Below are positions 1-8,871 of a DNA stretch of 64,000 nt, piece after piece; the first letter of the stretch is position 1; the number at the start of each line of letters is the position of its first letter. Position numbers and translations under genes: made by a program. The notes under the pieces were generated by a model, which saw only the letters and a list, made by a program, of their open reading frames with translations, was not told where the DNA came from and made no database searches. The stretch comes from CAKZQX01 sp034436755 (lineage in GTDB: Bacteria > Chloroflexota > Chloroflexia > Chloroflexales > Chloroflexaceae), in assembly GCA_034436755.1 (NCBI GenBank), contig DAOTVB010000110.1, forward strand, positions 62,001 to 126,000, written 5' to 3'.

Positions 1-2667
1 AAGCTGCTGCAGCCGCTTGAGCAGCCGGTCAAGGAAGTAGAAACGGGCCAGCATGGACCGCGCCGCATCCCCGTCATCCCAGAAGGTCGGCTTGTTGGTT
101 TCCGCCAGCAGGGTGGCACGCTCGTTGTTCATCTCGACAATCGCATCGCGCTCGGTCCAGTCCTGCAACTTGCGGCGGATCTCGGCGAAGGCATCGGCCA
201 GCCCCCGGTCATCGAGGCGGCGGCGGCGGGTTCCTGCGGACAGTGCGCCGTCGCCGGCACTCAACAGCACCTCGCTGCTGCGCTCGGCGCTGGCAAAGCC
301 GCTGGCACGTAACACAATCTGGTCGCCCTCCCGGTGCAGCCGCAGCAGGTCCGCGCCGGGTCGCTCCCGGCTCGCCAGGAAGCGCGCCAGTGGTAGCACC
401 AGCAGCCGCTCGATTGCGCGCTTGAGTGGCCGTGCGCCATAGGTCGCATTAAAGCCCCGCTCGGCCAGCAGATCAATCACATTATCGTCAATTTCCACCA
501 GCACATTGCGGCGCACCAGCCCCTCGCGCATCAGCACATCACCCAGTTCGCGCCGGGCAATCTGGCGCATGGCTCCGTCGTCAAGCGGCGTAAAGGCCAC
601 AATCTGGTCGATCCGGTTGACAAACTCCGGCCGGAAGTAGTCCTCGATTTTGCGCTGCCAGTAGGAGGATGCCCCGGGTGCGGTTGACTGCGGATTGAGC
701 GGTGCGTCGTCCGTCTCAGTCCGCAGGCCGGGCCCTTCACTTCTGGCGCTCAGGCCAATATTGCGCTGTTCGCGGGCCGAAGCTCCCAGGTTGCTGGTCA
801 GCAGGATGATCGCATTCTGGAACGAGGTGGTCTGGCCGGCGGCATCGGTCAGGCGACCCTCGCCCAGCACTTGCAAGAAGACATCGTAGATCTGGTGATC
901 GGCCTTCTCAAACTCGTCCAGCAGCAGCACGCAGAAGGGCTGCGCGCGTACCTTGCCGGTCAACTCCCCTTCACCGCCGTCACGCCCCGCGCCGGGCATG
1001 CCAATCAGCCGGCGCACGCCCGCCGGGTCGGCATACTCGCTCATGTCGAAGCGCACCAGCCGATCTTCAGCGCCAAAGAGATATTTCGCCAACGTTTTCG
1101 CCAGTTGCGTCTTGCCCACGCCGGTTGGTCCGATGAACAGAAAAGTCCCCAGCGGCTTCTCCGGGTCATTCAGGCCCGTCTTGATGATCGCAATCAGATC
1201 AACCATCGCCTGCACTGCGGCCGCCTGCCCGATCACCCGGTCGGCGAAGTAGGTCTGCACCGCCGCCAGATCCAGTGGGATCAGATCGGAGAGGATAAAC
1301 TCGGGCAGCCCGGTCTGGCGGGTAAAGGTCGTGATGACCTCGCGGCGGGTCAGCACCGGGCGAGGTGCGCCGGTAGTGGTGCTGCGCCGGCGGTTGGCAT
1401 CCCCGGCAACCTGCTCCAGCAGGATAACCGCTTTGCCGGGCTGGGCGCGGTAGGGCAGGAAGCGGTTGGTCAACTCGACGGCCGCCTCGAGGGCCGCCGG
1501 TTCGATGCGAACATCCTCGCTCCGTTCGAGTTCGCGCCCGACGGCGGTCAGGATACTCAGGGTATCGGCTTCACCGGTCGGCTCAATCTGCAAGGTGCGA
1601 AAGAGTGCCACAAAGCCCGGCACCAGTTGCTCGGCCCGGCGTAGGCGTGCCTGGGTGGTCTCGCCGATGATAATCACATCGCCACTCTGCAGGTGCGGCT
1701 TGAGGAAATCGGCCATGTTTTCGTCACTCTTGCTCCAGCGGCCGGCCTCGGCCAGGGAGGCAATATCGGTGACAAACAGGAGATGGCGCTTCTTGCGTAC
1801 TTCACGTACGATATCGTTGAGCTTCTCCTGCCACTGGCCGATGTAGGTGCATCCCGCAATCAGCGTCTCCCCACTCACCGCCCAGACCTGGCGATCATGG
1901 AGCAGTTCGGCGCACTCCCGGCGGCGGATGCGGCGGGCAACTTCGTGCGCAATCACGCTCTTGCCGACGCCCTCGGGACCAACCAGCAGAATATTGGGGC
2001 GGCGCTCGCCGGCGATAGCGGTCAACACCTCTTCAACCGCCTGCTCCCGACGGTAGGCGCGGCGCAACTGCCCCTCGCCGGCCTGGGCCGTCAGGTTGAT
2101 GCCGCTCTGCCGGAGCGCCCAGAAGCTCTCGTCCTCTTCTTCCTCCAGCTTATCGGCGGCTTTCTTGGGCTTAAATTTGACCTCGAGGGAGTCAATCGTC
2201 TCCTGGCGGGCCGCCCGATAGAGCAGCAGGCGCTCAAAACTCTCGTCGTAGAAGTATTGCGCCAACTCCAGCCGGGCAACCGCTTCCAACTCCTCACGCT
2301 GTGCGATGTAAAATGCCAGCGGCGGATGGCGCAGGCGCGGCGCACTGACCAGGATCTGACCGTCCTCTTCAGGTGTCAGCAGCAGACTGATGGTCAACTG
2401 AAAGCTGTTGCGGCGACGCTTGCCGTGGCGATCCGTCGGGCGCAGTTCAACCATCACCCGTTCCAGCGACTGGTTCGGGCGCAGCGCAAAGAGATACAGC
2501 GTATCGGGGTCCATCTCGGCGAGGCGCTTCTCCAGCGCCTCGGCAACTTCCTGCTTACACTCCTCCAGCGTCGGGCCATAGGCCGCAATGCCGGGGAAAT
2601 CCGGCACGGTGACGGTGTAGGTGCGGTTCTGATGTTTTTGAATAAAGAGACGAACAGTAAGTTTCAT
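1..2667 (-). CDS. Clp/Hsp100-like AAA+ ATPase with C-terminal PCRF-like segment (3' end beyond window)
   Basis: The frame is open on the minus strand from the ATG at 2667 to the window edge (889 codons, no stop), so the C-terminus is missing. Residues 1-80 are a small alpha/beta domain resembling HicB folds (VPDFPGIAAYGPTLEEC). AAA domain 1 has a good Walker A (GPEGVGKS) but its Walker B reads LLFVTDIASL instead of the usual FIDEIH, so ATP hydrolysis there is doubtful. AAA domain 2 is intact: Walker A GPTGVGKT, Walker B CVLLLDEFEKA, sensor LLTSNLG, then the ClpB D2-small domain (FRPEFVNRID, ATYGARPLKRAIE). The last ~60 codons resemble the N-terminal PCRF domain of release factor 2 (KPTFWDDGDAARSML). 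This is more than a ClpB chaperone; a role on translating ribosomes or in protein quality control is inference. Only 22 bp separate it from the PAS-STAS gene upstream, so the two are probably co-transcribed. Confidence 0.85.
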   Translation of the reverse strand, partial: MKLTVRLFIQKHQNRTYTVTVPDFPGIAAYGPTLEECKQEVAEALEKRLAEMDPDTLYLFALRPNQSLERVMVELRPTDRHGKRRRNSFQLTISLLLTPEEDGQILVSAPRLRHPPLAFYIAQREELEAVARLELAQYFYDESFERLLLYRAARQETIDSLEVKFKPKKAADKLEEEEDESFWALRQSGINLTAQAGEGQLRRAYRREQAVEEVLTAIAGERRPNILLVGPEGVGKSVIAHEVARRIRRRECAELLHDRQVWAVSGETLIAGCTYIGQWQEKLNDIVREVRKKRHLLFVTDIASLAEAGRWSKSDENMADFLKPHLQSGDVIIIGETTQARLRRAEQLVPGFVALFRTLQIEPTGEADTLSILTAVGRELERSEDVRIEPAALEAAVELTNRFLPYRAQPGKAVILLEQVAGDANRRRSTTTGAPRPVLTRREVITTFTRQTGLPEFILSDLIPLDLAAVQTYFADRVIGQAAAVQAMVDLIAIIKTGLNDPEKPLGTFLFIGPTGVGKTQLAKTLAKYLFGAEDRLVRFDMSEYADPAGVRRLIGMPGAGRDGGEGELTGKVRAQPFCVLLLDEFEKADHQIYDVFLQVLGEGRLTDAAGQTTSFQNAIILLTSNLGASAREQRNIGLSARSEGPGLRTETDDAPLNPQSTAPGASSYWQRKIEDYFRPEFVNRIDQIVAFTPLDDGAMRQIARRELGDVLMREGLVRRNVLVEIDDNVIDLLAERGFNATYGARPLKRAIERLLVLPLARFLASRERPGADLLRLHREGDQIVLRASGFASAERSSEVLLSAGDGALSAGTRRRRLDDRGLADAFAEIRRKLQDWTERDAIVEMNNERATLLAETNKPTFWDDGDAARSMLARFYFLDRLLKRLQQL

Positions 2668-2689
2668 ACAAATAAGCCGGCAATCTCAA

Positions 2690-4345
2690 CTACTTATGCT
2701 GATCAAGCACGGTAGCAATCCCGGACTGGAGCGAGCCGTGCGTGGCAATCCCGCTCATATCGGCCCCCAGTTGGACAATCGTCTGGGCAATCTCGGGCTG
2801 GATGCCGGTCAGGATCACCCGCGCACCGAGCAACTGAACCGCCTGCGCCGCACGGAGGAAGGCATTAGCAACCTGCGTATCCACGACGCGCACCCCGGTG
2901 ATATCCAGAATAACGGTGTCAGCCTGGTAGTGCGCCACCCCTTCGAGCAGAGCTTCCAGCACCTGCTGGGCGCGCCGCGAGTCGATGCTGCCGACCAGCG
3001 GCATAATCACCACATCATCGCTGATGGGTATAAGGGGTGTCGAGAGTTCCTGGAGGGCATGTCGCTGTGCTTCGATAATCTGCTCTTGAAAATTCGCCCG
3101 CTCCGCTTCGGCCTGCTTGCGCTCGGTAATATTTGAAATGATACCACAGACGGCATAACGCTGCCCGTTCGGGTCGCTAATGGGAAACCAGTTGTGCAGG
3201 AACACCTGGGGTGGTTCATTCGCCTGCTCGAGCACAAACTCATGCTCCTGGAAGTTGCCGGTATCCAGAATACGTTGGAACTTCTCCGCATTGGCGTCGG
3301 CCACAGCTTGCGGTAAGATCTGGTAATCGGTCTTTCCGACGACCTGCTCCGGGGTCAGGCTAATATTCGCGGCGGCGACCCGGCTACACATAACGTAGCG
3401 CCCGTCACGGTCCACGGCAAACAGACCAAAGGGCGCGTTGTCGAGAATACCCTGGAGCAGCGCCTGCTGCTCATATAGCTCTTTCTCGGCCTGCTTGCGC
3501 TCGGTGATGTCACGGACAAAGGCGCAGAGGAATTCCTTATCATTAAATGCCAGGTAGTTCGAAGTGATTTCAACCGGGATGAGCGTGCCGTCTTTGCGGC
3601 GGTGGTGGGTCTCTAACTTGACAAAGCCCTGTTCCTTCACCTCATTCCAGACATTATCCCAGGCCTCCATGGGAAATGCCGGATCAATGTCGGCAACACT
3701 GAGTGCCAGTAACTCTTCACGGGTATACCCCAGTTGCCGGCACATAGCTTCATTGACATACATGTGTTGTGCATGACGATCCAGCCACTGGACGCCGTCA
3801 ATGGAATAGTCTAGAGAGAGCTGCGCCATGCGCAGTGCCTCTTCCGTTTGCTTCCGTTCGGTAGTATCGCGCACCAGCGTCAGCACCGTATCCGCGTCGA
3901 TAGCTGTGATCCGCGCCTCGAAGAAACCGCCGGGAGGCAGCGCGTATTCCAGCACGTATGGATTTCCCGCTAACGCCTGTTCGATGCCCTGCAGAAACGC
4001 TTGCGCCAGCTCCGGCGGAAAGATCTCAGCGGTCGTCTTGCCTAAGAAGGCTTCAGGCGGCACATAGGTAGCACCGCTGGGTGCGCGATAATCGATATAG
4101 GTGCTATCGCGCTTTTGAATGAACAGCATATCCGGTAGGGCCTGCAACAGCGCACGGTTTTTCGCCTCGCTTGCGCGTAACTCGGCAGTATACTCGGCAA
4201 CCCGCTGTTCCAGCTCTGCACTGTCTTGATAGGCTGATCTACCCGCGCTTGATGATGCGGCCTCTATTTCCAATTCACGTATGCGCTGTTGCAACTGGGC
4301 AATCTCAGCTTTGAGGGTTGCAACCGTTTCGGTAGCACCAGACAT
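2690..4345 (-). CDS. Multi-PAS domain STAS (RsbR-like) stress-signalling protein
   Basis: 551 aa starting at an ATG preceded by GGAG. The protein opens with a coiled coil (residues 1-60), followed by three to four PAS/PAC modules (about 65-170, 175-290, 295-415; each PAC ends in a DITERKQAE-like motif) and a C-terminal STAS domain (about 435-550). The STAS part has the RsbR-type motifs DITGV and VVDTQVAN, whose Thr residues are phosphorylated in stressosome proteins. There is no kinase domain, so output is presumably by protein-protein contact with an anti-sigma or switch kinase. That partner is not seen nearby. PAS domains normally sense redox, light or small ligands; no cofactor-binding residue can be assigned here. 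It lies directly upstream of the Clp-like gene in the same orientation. Confidence 0.85.
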   Translation of the reverse strand: MSGATETVATLKAEIAQLQQRIRELEIEAASSSAGRSAYQDSAELEQRVAEYTAELRASEAKNRALLQALPDMLFIQKRDSTYIDYRAPSGATYVPPEAFLGKTTAEIFPPELAQAFLQGIEQALAGNPYVLEYALPPGGFFEARITAIDADTVLTLVRDTTERKQTEEALRMAQLSLDYSIDGVQWLDRHAQHMYVNEAMCRQLGYTREELLALSVADIDPAFPMEAWDNVWNEVKEQGFVKLETHHRRKDGTLIPVEITSNYLAFNDKEFLCAFVRDITERKQAEKELYEQQALLQGILDNAPFGLFAVDRDGRYVMCSRVAAANISLTPEQVVGKTDYQILPQAVADANAEKFQRILDTGNFQEHEFVLEQANEPPQVFLHNWFPISDPNGQRYAVCGIISNITERKQAEAERANFQEQIIEAQRHALQELSTPLIPISDDVVIMPLVGSIDSRRAQQVLEALLEGVAHYQADTVILDITGVRVVDTQVANAFLRAAQAVQLLGARVILTGIQPEIAQTIVQLGADMSGIATHGSLQSGIATVLDQHK

Positions 4346-5172
4346 GTTTTTTCTCCATTCTTTGCATGTAATGACTGACTTGTGGAGCAGACTGGGGATA
4401 CAACGGACCAGGCTTCAGTCCAACGATTGATACCGATTTGCATGCACATCTACCAGCTTCCTGCAGATGGGCGTGGGAGCATAGCATGCCGTATCCACTT
4501 GCGGAGGGGCATGCTGTACTCCCAGCCGCAAGCAGCCCGTGGAAGTGTTGTTACGTAGTTGACCGGCGAATAGGTATGAGGCGATCTCCAGGCGGCGCAT
4601 GATCAATCAGATGTATCAGATGTATAGAAAGAACCAGTGAACAAACCAGTGAACAAAGAAGAAGCGCATTCACGCGGAGAGATATGTGCGGCGCGCGCTG
4701 TTCTCTGTTCGGTACAAGTATAACAGAAATTGCTTGACCCTCAAAGCAATGCGACATGCGGCGATCAGCAGAAGGGGAAGCAAGGTGAAGAGCAAGGGGC
4801 GGATGCGGTCACGTCGTTGTCTATTCATTACAGCACTTCCCTACCATATGCTAACAGTTTACAACAGTGAGACGCCTGATACTGGTAGATCTGCATCTAC
4901 ACGCATGGCACGTGGTTCCAGGAACCGGCCAGGCACCTGGGGATATCGGCCAGCGGCCAGGTATCATATACGGACGATTGGAGTATGCTGGTAAGCGGAA
5001 TCCCTGATGATCGGGCCGGTCAGTATACCCTTCGGTATACCGACGAGCCTGAGCATCAGATGTTCACCGTAAGTATAACAAATTTTTAACGATGGTTGGA
5101 AGATGTACGATGGTCCCTAGTAGGCATAGTGAGATTGGGCAGGCGTGCTATGACCGCGCGGAGTCAAACGCT
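4346..5172. other. Intergenic region with repeat and hairpins
   Basis: About 830 bp with no convincing gene; short open frames lack ribosome binding sites and family resemblance. It holds a copy of the AGAAAGAAC...GTTCTCTGTTC palindromic repeat (about 4618-4715), a perfect 7-bp hairpin GTATACC/GGTATAC at 5023-5040, and A+T-rich stretches expected for the promoter of the PAS-STAS gene. Confidence 0.5.
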
Positions 5173-6294
5173 TTAGCGCAATTTGGGGGCTCTGGAGAGC
5201 AGTTCGCCATGGTCGGCGTGCAACCAGACCAGGTCTTCGATCCGGACGCCGCCCCAGCCCTCCAGGTAGATCCCCGGCTCAACACTGAAGACACTCCCGG
5301 CGGGCAAGACCGGCGGGTCGTCTTCATCTCCAGATGGATCGGCCGGTTTGCGCCGGAGACGCGGTCCTTCGTGAATATCCAGGCCCACGCCATGCCCCAG
5401 GCCATGCCCGAAAGCATCGCCATATCCGGCAGCCGTGATATGGTCACGGGCCAGCGCATCGACAGCCAAACTGCTGATACCGGCATGTAACCCGGCAATC
5501 GCGCGCTGCTGCGCCTCCAGCACCAGCGTATACATTTCCCAGAAGCGCGTATCCGGCGTCCCTAGCGTGATCGTCCGCGTCAGATCGGCGTGGTACCCGG
5601 CATAGTATGCGCCCATGTCGATAATGATGGGCCGGCCGGTGCCCAGCGGGGTGTCACCCGGGCGGGCGTGGGGCAGGGCGGCATTGGGGCCTGCCGCGAC
5701 AATAATGGGGAACGCTACACCGTCAGCGCCACGCTCGCGCAGGGCTACTTCTAACATCCAGGCGGCCTGGCGCTCGGTCATCTCTGGCTGGAGCTGCGGG
5801 ATCACCGCAGTGATAGCGGCGTCGGTGATAGCGACTGCATGCCGTAGGGTGGCGATTTCGTCGGCATCCTTGACCTCGCGCAGCGGTTCGACCATCTGCT
5901 CAACCGGCTCCAGGGTGGGTGCGGCGGGTGGTGTGTCTGCGTCGGCATGCTCTTGGAGCGCATCAACCAGTTGGTTATGTTGCGCCACGCTGACATGCTC
6001 CGCTTCAAAGGCAATCCGTTGCAGCCCCAACTCCTGCGCGGCAACGGCCAGCAGGTGCGGTAGGGGCGACTCGCTGCTAATCTCGCGTAGTTCAAACGCC
6101 GGCGACTCGCGTGCCACCTGCACCCGATAGCGAAAATCGGTAAAGATCAGCGTCGCCGTATCGGTTATCAGCAGGGTACCCGCCGAGCCGGTAAAGCCAC
6201 TGAGATAGCGCCGATTAGCCGCAGATGTGATCAGGAGCGCCTCAACTGCATGCTCGCGCATGCGGCTTCGCAGGCGCGCAACTCGCCCGTGCAT
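5173..6294 (-). CDS. pepQ: Xaa-Pro aminopeptidase, M24 (creatinase-fold) metallopeptidase
   Basis: 373 aa. It cleaves N-terminal residues next to proline or Xaa-Pro dipeptides in the cytoplasm with two divalent metals. An N-terminal creatinase domain (residues ~1-135; YLSGFTGSAGTLLIT) precedes the pita-bread catalytic domain. The five metal ligands are visible: two Asp in IIIDMGAYYAGYHADLTRT, His in GHGLGHGVGLDIHEGP, Glu in FSVEPGIYLEGWG and Glu in RIEDLV. The ATG at 6294 is chosen because AAGGAC precedes it; an upstream in-frame GTG at 6375 would add 27 residues unlike the family. The gene follows acetoacetyl-CoA synthetase by 83 bp on the same strand. PepP and PepQ cannot be separated by eye; length fits the shorter COG0006 aminopeptidases of Gram-positives and Chloroflexi. 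Confidence 0.87.
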   Translation of the reverse strand: MHGRVARLRSRMREHAVEALLITSAANRRYLSGFTGSAGTLLITDTATLIFTDFRYRVQVARESPAFELREISSESPLPHLLAVAAQELGLQRIAFEAEHVSVAQHNQLVDALQEHADADTPPAAPTLEPVEQMVEPLREVKDADEIATLRHAVAITDAAITAVIPQLQPEMTERQAAWMLEVALRERGADGVAFPIIVAAGPNAALPHARPGDTPLGTGRPIIIDMGAYYAGYHADLTRTITLGTPDTRFWEMYTLVLEAQQRAIAGLHAGISSLAVDALARDHITAAGYGDAFGHGLGHGVGLDIHEGPRLRRKPADPSGDEDDPPVLPAGSVFSVEPGIYLEGWGGVRIEDLVWLHADHGELLSRAPKLR

Positions 6295-6377
6295 GGTCTT
6301 GTCCTTACTATGGCAAAGCCGCGGGGCGGCGGATGGCACGCATGCCCAGTTCCGGGCCACCCCCGTGCCTGACACAG

Positions 6378-8372
6378 CTATGCTTCCTCCGTCTTGCCCG
6401 CCTGATTGAGCCGGGCTGCCAGATCAACAAAATATTGCAGACTCTGGGGATTGCTCATTGAGTCGGGATTGGCCGCCTTTTCAACCGGAATACCCATGAG
6501 AATCTTCTTCACCGGCACCTCCAGAATCTTGCCGCTCAAGGTGCGGGGTACATCCGGAATGGTGAAGATCTCATCGGGGATATGGCGGGGCGAGAGCGCC
6601 TGGCGAATGGCGGCTTTCATCCGGGTCTTGAGATTCGCGTCCAGGACCGCATCTTCCCGCAACACCACAAACAGCGGCATGTAATCCTTGCCCTGGACCT
6701 GAAGATCAATCACCAGGCTCTGCACCACTTCCGGCACCGTCTGAACCGCCCGGTAGATCTCGCTGGTGCCCATCCGCACTCCCATGCGGTTAATCGTCGA
6801 GTCGGAGCGGCCATAGATGACCACACTACCGCGCGCGGTGATCTTCACCCAATCTCCGTGCCGCCAGATGCCGGGATAGAGCGAAAAATAGCTCTCGATG
6901 TAGCGCTGATTGCCCGGATCATTCCAGAAGAAGAGCGGCATCGAAGGCATGGGTTCGGTGATGACCAGTTCGCCAACCTCGTCGATCACCGGCTCTCCCT
7001 GGGCATCAAACGCCTCGGCTTTGACCCCCAGGCAGCGGCACTGGATCTCGCCCGCATGCACCGGCAGGATGGGACAGCCACCCACAAACGCGGTACAGAC
7101 ATCCGTGCCACCGCTGATTGACGCCAGCAGCAGATCCGCCCGGACATGGTTGTAGACCCACTGGAATCCCTCCGGCGACAGCGGCGAGCCCGTCGAACCT
7201 ACCCCCCGCAGCGCACGCAGATCAAACCGGCGGGCCGGTTCCAGCTCGTTTTGCATACAGGCGGTGATATACCCGGCGCTGGTGCCAAAGAAACTCATCT
7301 TTGTCTCTGCGGCGAACTCCCAAAGCACGTTCATATCCGGCCAGGCCGGGCTGCCGTCGTAGAGCAGAATGGTACACCCCAGCAGCAGACCGCCCACCAG
7401 GAAATTCCACATCATCCAGCCGGTGGTCGTAAACCAGAAGAAACGATCGCCCGGCTTGAGGTCCAGATGCAGACTGAGCGATTTGAGATGCTCCAGCAGG
7501 ATGCCCCCCTGCCCCTGCACAATCGGCTTGGGCAACCCTGTCGTCCCCGATGAGTAGAGCACCCAGAGCGGATGGGCAAAGGGTACCGGCTCAAATGTAA
7601 GTGTCGCCTCTACCGCCAGCAGGCTGCTCCACAACCGCGTATTCGGCAGTGTATCGACAGTCGCCGCCGGGTCCAGATAGGGGATCAGGATGGTCTGCTC
7701 CAGCGTGGGCAAGGCCTGCTGTAGTTCGGCAATAACCGAGCGTCGCGCAAAGGATTTGCCGCCATACTTGTAGCCATCGACGGCAAACAGCACTTTCGGC
7801 TCAATCTGCGTAAACCGGTCGATCACACTGGGGCTACCAAAGTCGGGTGAGCAACTCGACCAGACGGCACCAATGCCGGCACATGCCAGAAATGCAATCA
7901 CGGCTGCGGGGATATTCGGCAGGTAGCCGACCACCCGGTCCCCGCGCTGCACCCCCATCTCGCGTAGTCCGGCGGCAACGGAGGCGACCTGCTGCTCCAG
8001 TTCCGCCCAGGAGAGGGCGACGAGTGGCTGGAGTTCCGATTGAAAGAGAATTGCGGGCTGGTCCGAGGTGGCATGGCGAAAGACCTGTTGCGCATAGTTG
8101 AGTTCAGCGCCGACAAACCAGCGGTGTCCGGGCATGGTATGGTTGGCGAGCACCTCCGTCGCGGGTTGTGCTGCCTCAACTTCAAAAAAGTCCCAGATCG
8201 AACGCCAGAAGTCCGCAATATGCTCAACCGACCATTCCCAGAGTTGGCCGTAGGTATCGACAGACAGGCCATAGTGGGCGTTCAGCCACTGCATATAGGC
8301 ATACATTGTGCTATGGTGTACCAACGCATCTGAAGGTTCCCAGAGCACCGTTCCTTCTTGTATCGCAGCCAT
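6378..8372 (-). CDS. aacS: Acetoacetate-CoA ligase (acetoacetyl-CoA synthetase)
   Basis: 664 aa, the usual size for the family. It activates acetoacetate with ATP and CoA through an acyl-adenylate, linking ketone bodies or storage polyester breakdown to acetyl-CoA metabolism. It belongs to the ANL superfamily: the P-loop is YSSGTTGLPKPI, the A5-type motif GSTGSPLSPEGF, the hinge region HGDWVKITARGSVVIYGRSD, and the C-terminal catalytic Lys lies in PRTLSGKILEVPVKK. The N-terminal cap and WTTTGWMMW-like stretch (FFWFTTTGWMMWNF) are typical of acetoacetyl-CoA synthetases rather than acetyl-CoA synthetases. The ATG at 8372 follows GGGGAGAAAAGAA; the reading frame is open 28 codons further upstream but those residues do not look like the family. 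It is co-directional with the aminopeptidase. Confidence 0.92.
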   Translation of the reverse strand: MAAIQEGTVLWEPSDALVHHSTMYAYMQWLNAHYGLSVDTYGQLWEWSVEHIADFWRSIWDFFEVEAAQPATEVLANHTMPGHRWFVGAELNYAQQVFRHATSDQPAILFQSELQPLVALSWAELEQQVASVAAGLREMGVQRGDRVVGYLPNIPAAVIAFLACAGIGAVWSSCSPDFGSPSVIDRFTQIEPKVLFAVDGYKYGGKSFARRSVIAELQQALPTLEQTILIPYLDPAATVDTLPNTRLWSSLLAVEATLTFEPVPFAHPLWVLYSSGTTGLPKPIVQGQGGILLEHLKSLSLHLDLKPGDRFFWFTTTGWMMWNFLVGGLLLGCTILLYDGSPAWPDMNVLWEFAAETKMSFFGTSAGYITACMQNELEPARRFDLRALRGVGSTGSPLSPEGFQWVYNHVRADLLLASISGGTDVCTAFVGGCPILPVHAGEIQCRCLGVKAEAFDAQGEPVIDEVGELVITEPMPSMPLFFWNDPGNQRYIESYFSLYPGIWRHGDWVKITARGSVVIYGRSDSTINRMGVRMGTSEIYRAVQTVPEVVQSLVIDLQVQGKDYMPLFVVLREDAVLDANLKTRMKAAIRQALSPRHIPDEIFTIPDVPRTLSGKILEVPVKKILMGIPVEKAANPDSMSNPQSLQYFVDLAARLNQAGKTEEA

Positions 8373-8871
8373 TTCTTTTCTCCCCAGTGACAGGTAGAGG
8401 GAACCGCAATGTTCCGAGCGTGCGCAACGGTGGTTCCTACTTTTTTCAGATGACAACGCAGACAGCAGCGACGCTCTTCCCGACAGTGTAACACGCTAGT
8501 AGCTATTGTAGCACGACTGACTGCTCCGGCTTACACAGCAGCGTCTTCGCTACCGGCGCGTATTTTAACCAAATTTATATAAAAATACCGTCACGATCCA
8601 GAAAACAGGTTGTAATGGTACTGTTATACTACAGCACTACAAAGTATGTTATTATAATCTTCCCTATCATCGCAGCAACCCATCGACTTCATAACCAGCA
8701 GATACCAATGATAATTCCCGGTGTACCTGGATCATGGCGCATAGGGTAGGAGGAGTGTGCCCTCATTCTAAACCTTTTTCGCAAAATGGCGTTCTGTTCG
8801 CCGGTTTTGCCTGAGCTACCAAACTAAATAAAAGAACATCACAAAGATGTGCAACGAAGGAGCGAAACAGG
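8373..8871. other. Divergent promoter region
   Basis: About 500 bp between two divergently transcribed genes, markedly A+T-rich around 8560-8665 (e.g. TATATAAAAATA, TTATTATAATC). No open frame in it resembles a gene. It must hold promoters for aacS (leftward) and the secreted repeat protein (rightward), but no -35/-10 pair with good spacing could be picked with confidence. Confidence 0.4.

Noticed and set aside
1693..2715. A 340-codon open frame on the plus strand opposite the Clp-like gene
   Set aside because: It mirrors a high-G+C coding region; its translation resembles no family, while the minus strand carries clear AAA+ motifs.
5023..5040. GTATACC/GGTATAC hairpin as aminopeptidase terminator
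   Set aside because: It lies about 130 bp past the stop and lacks a T run; kept only as a note in the intergenic entry.
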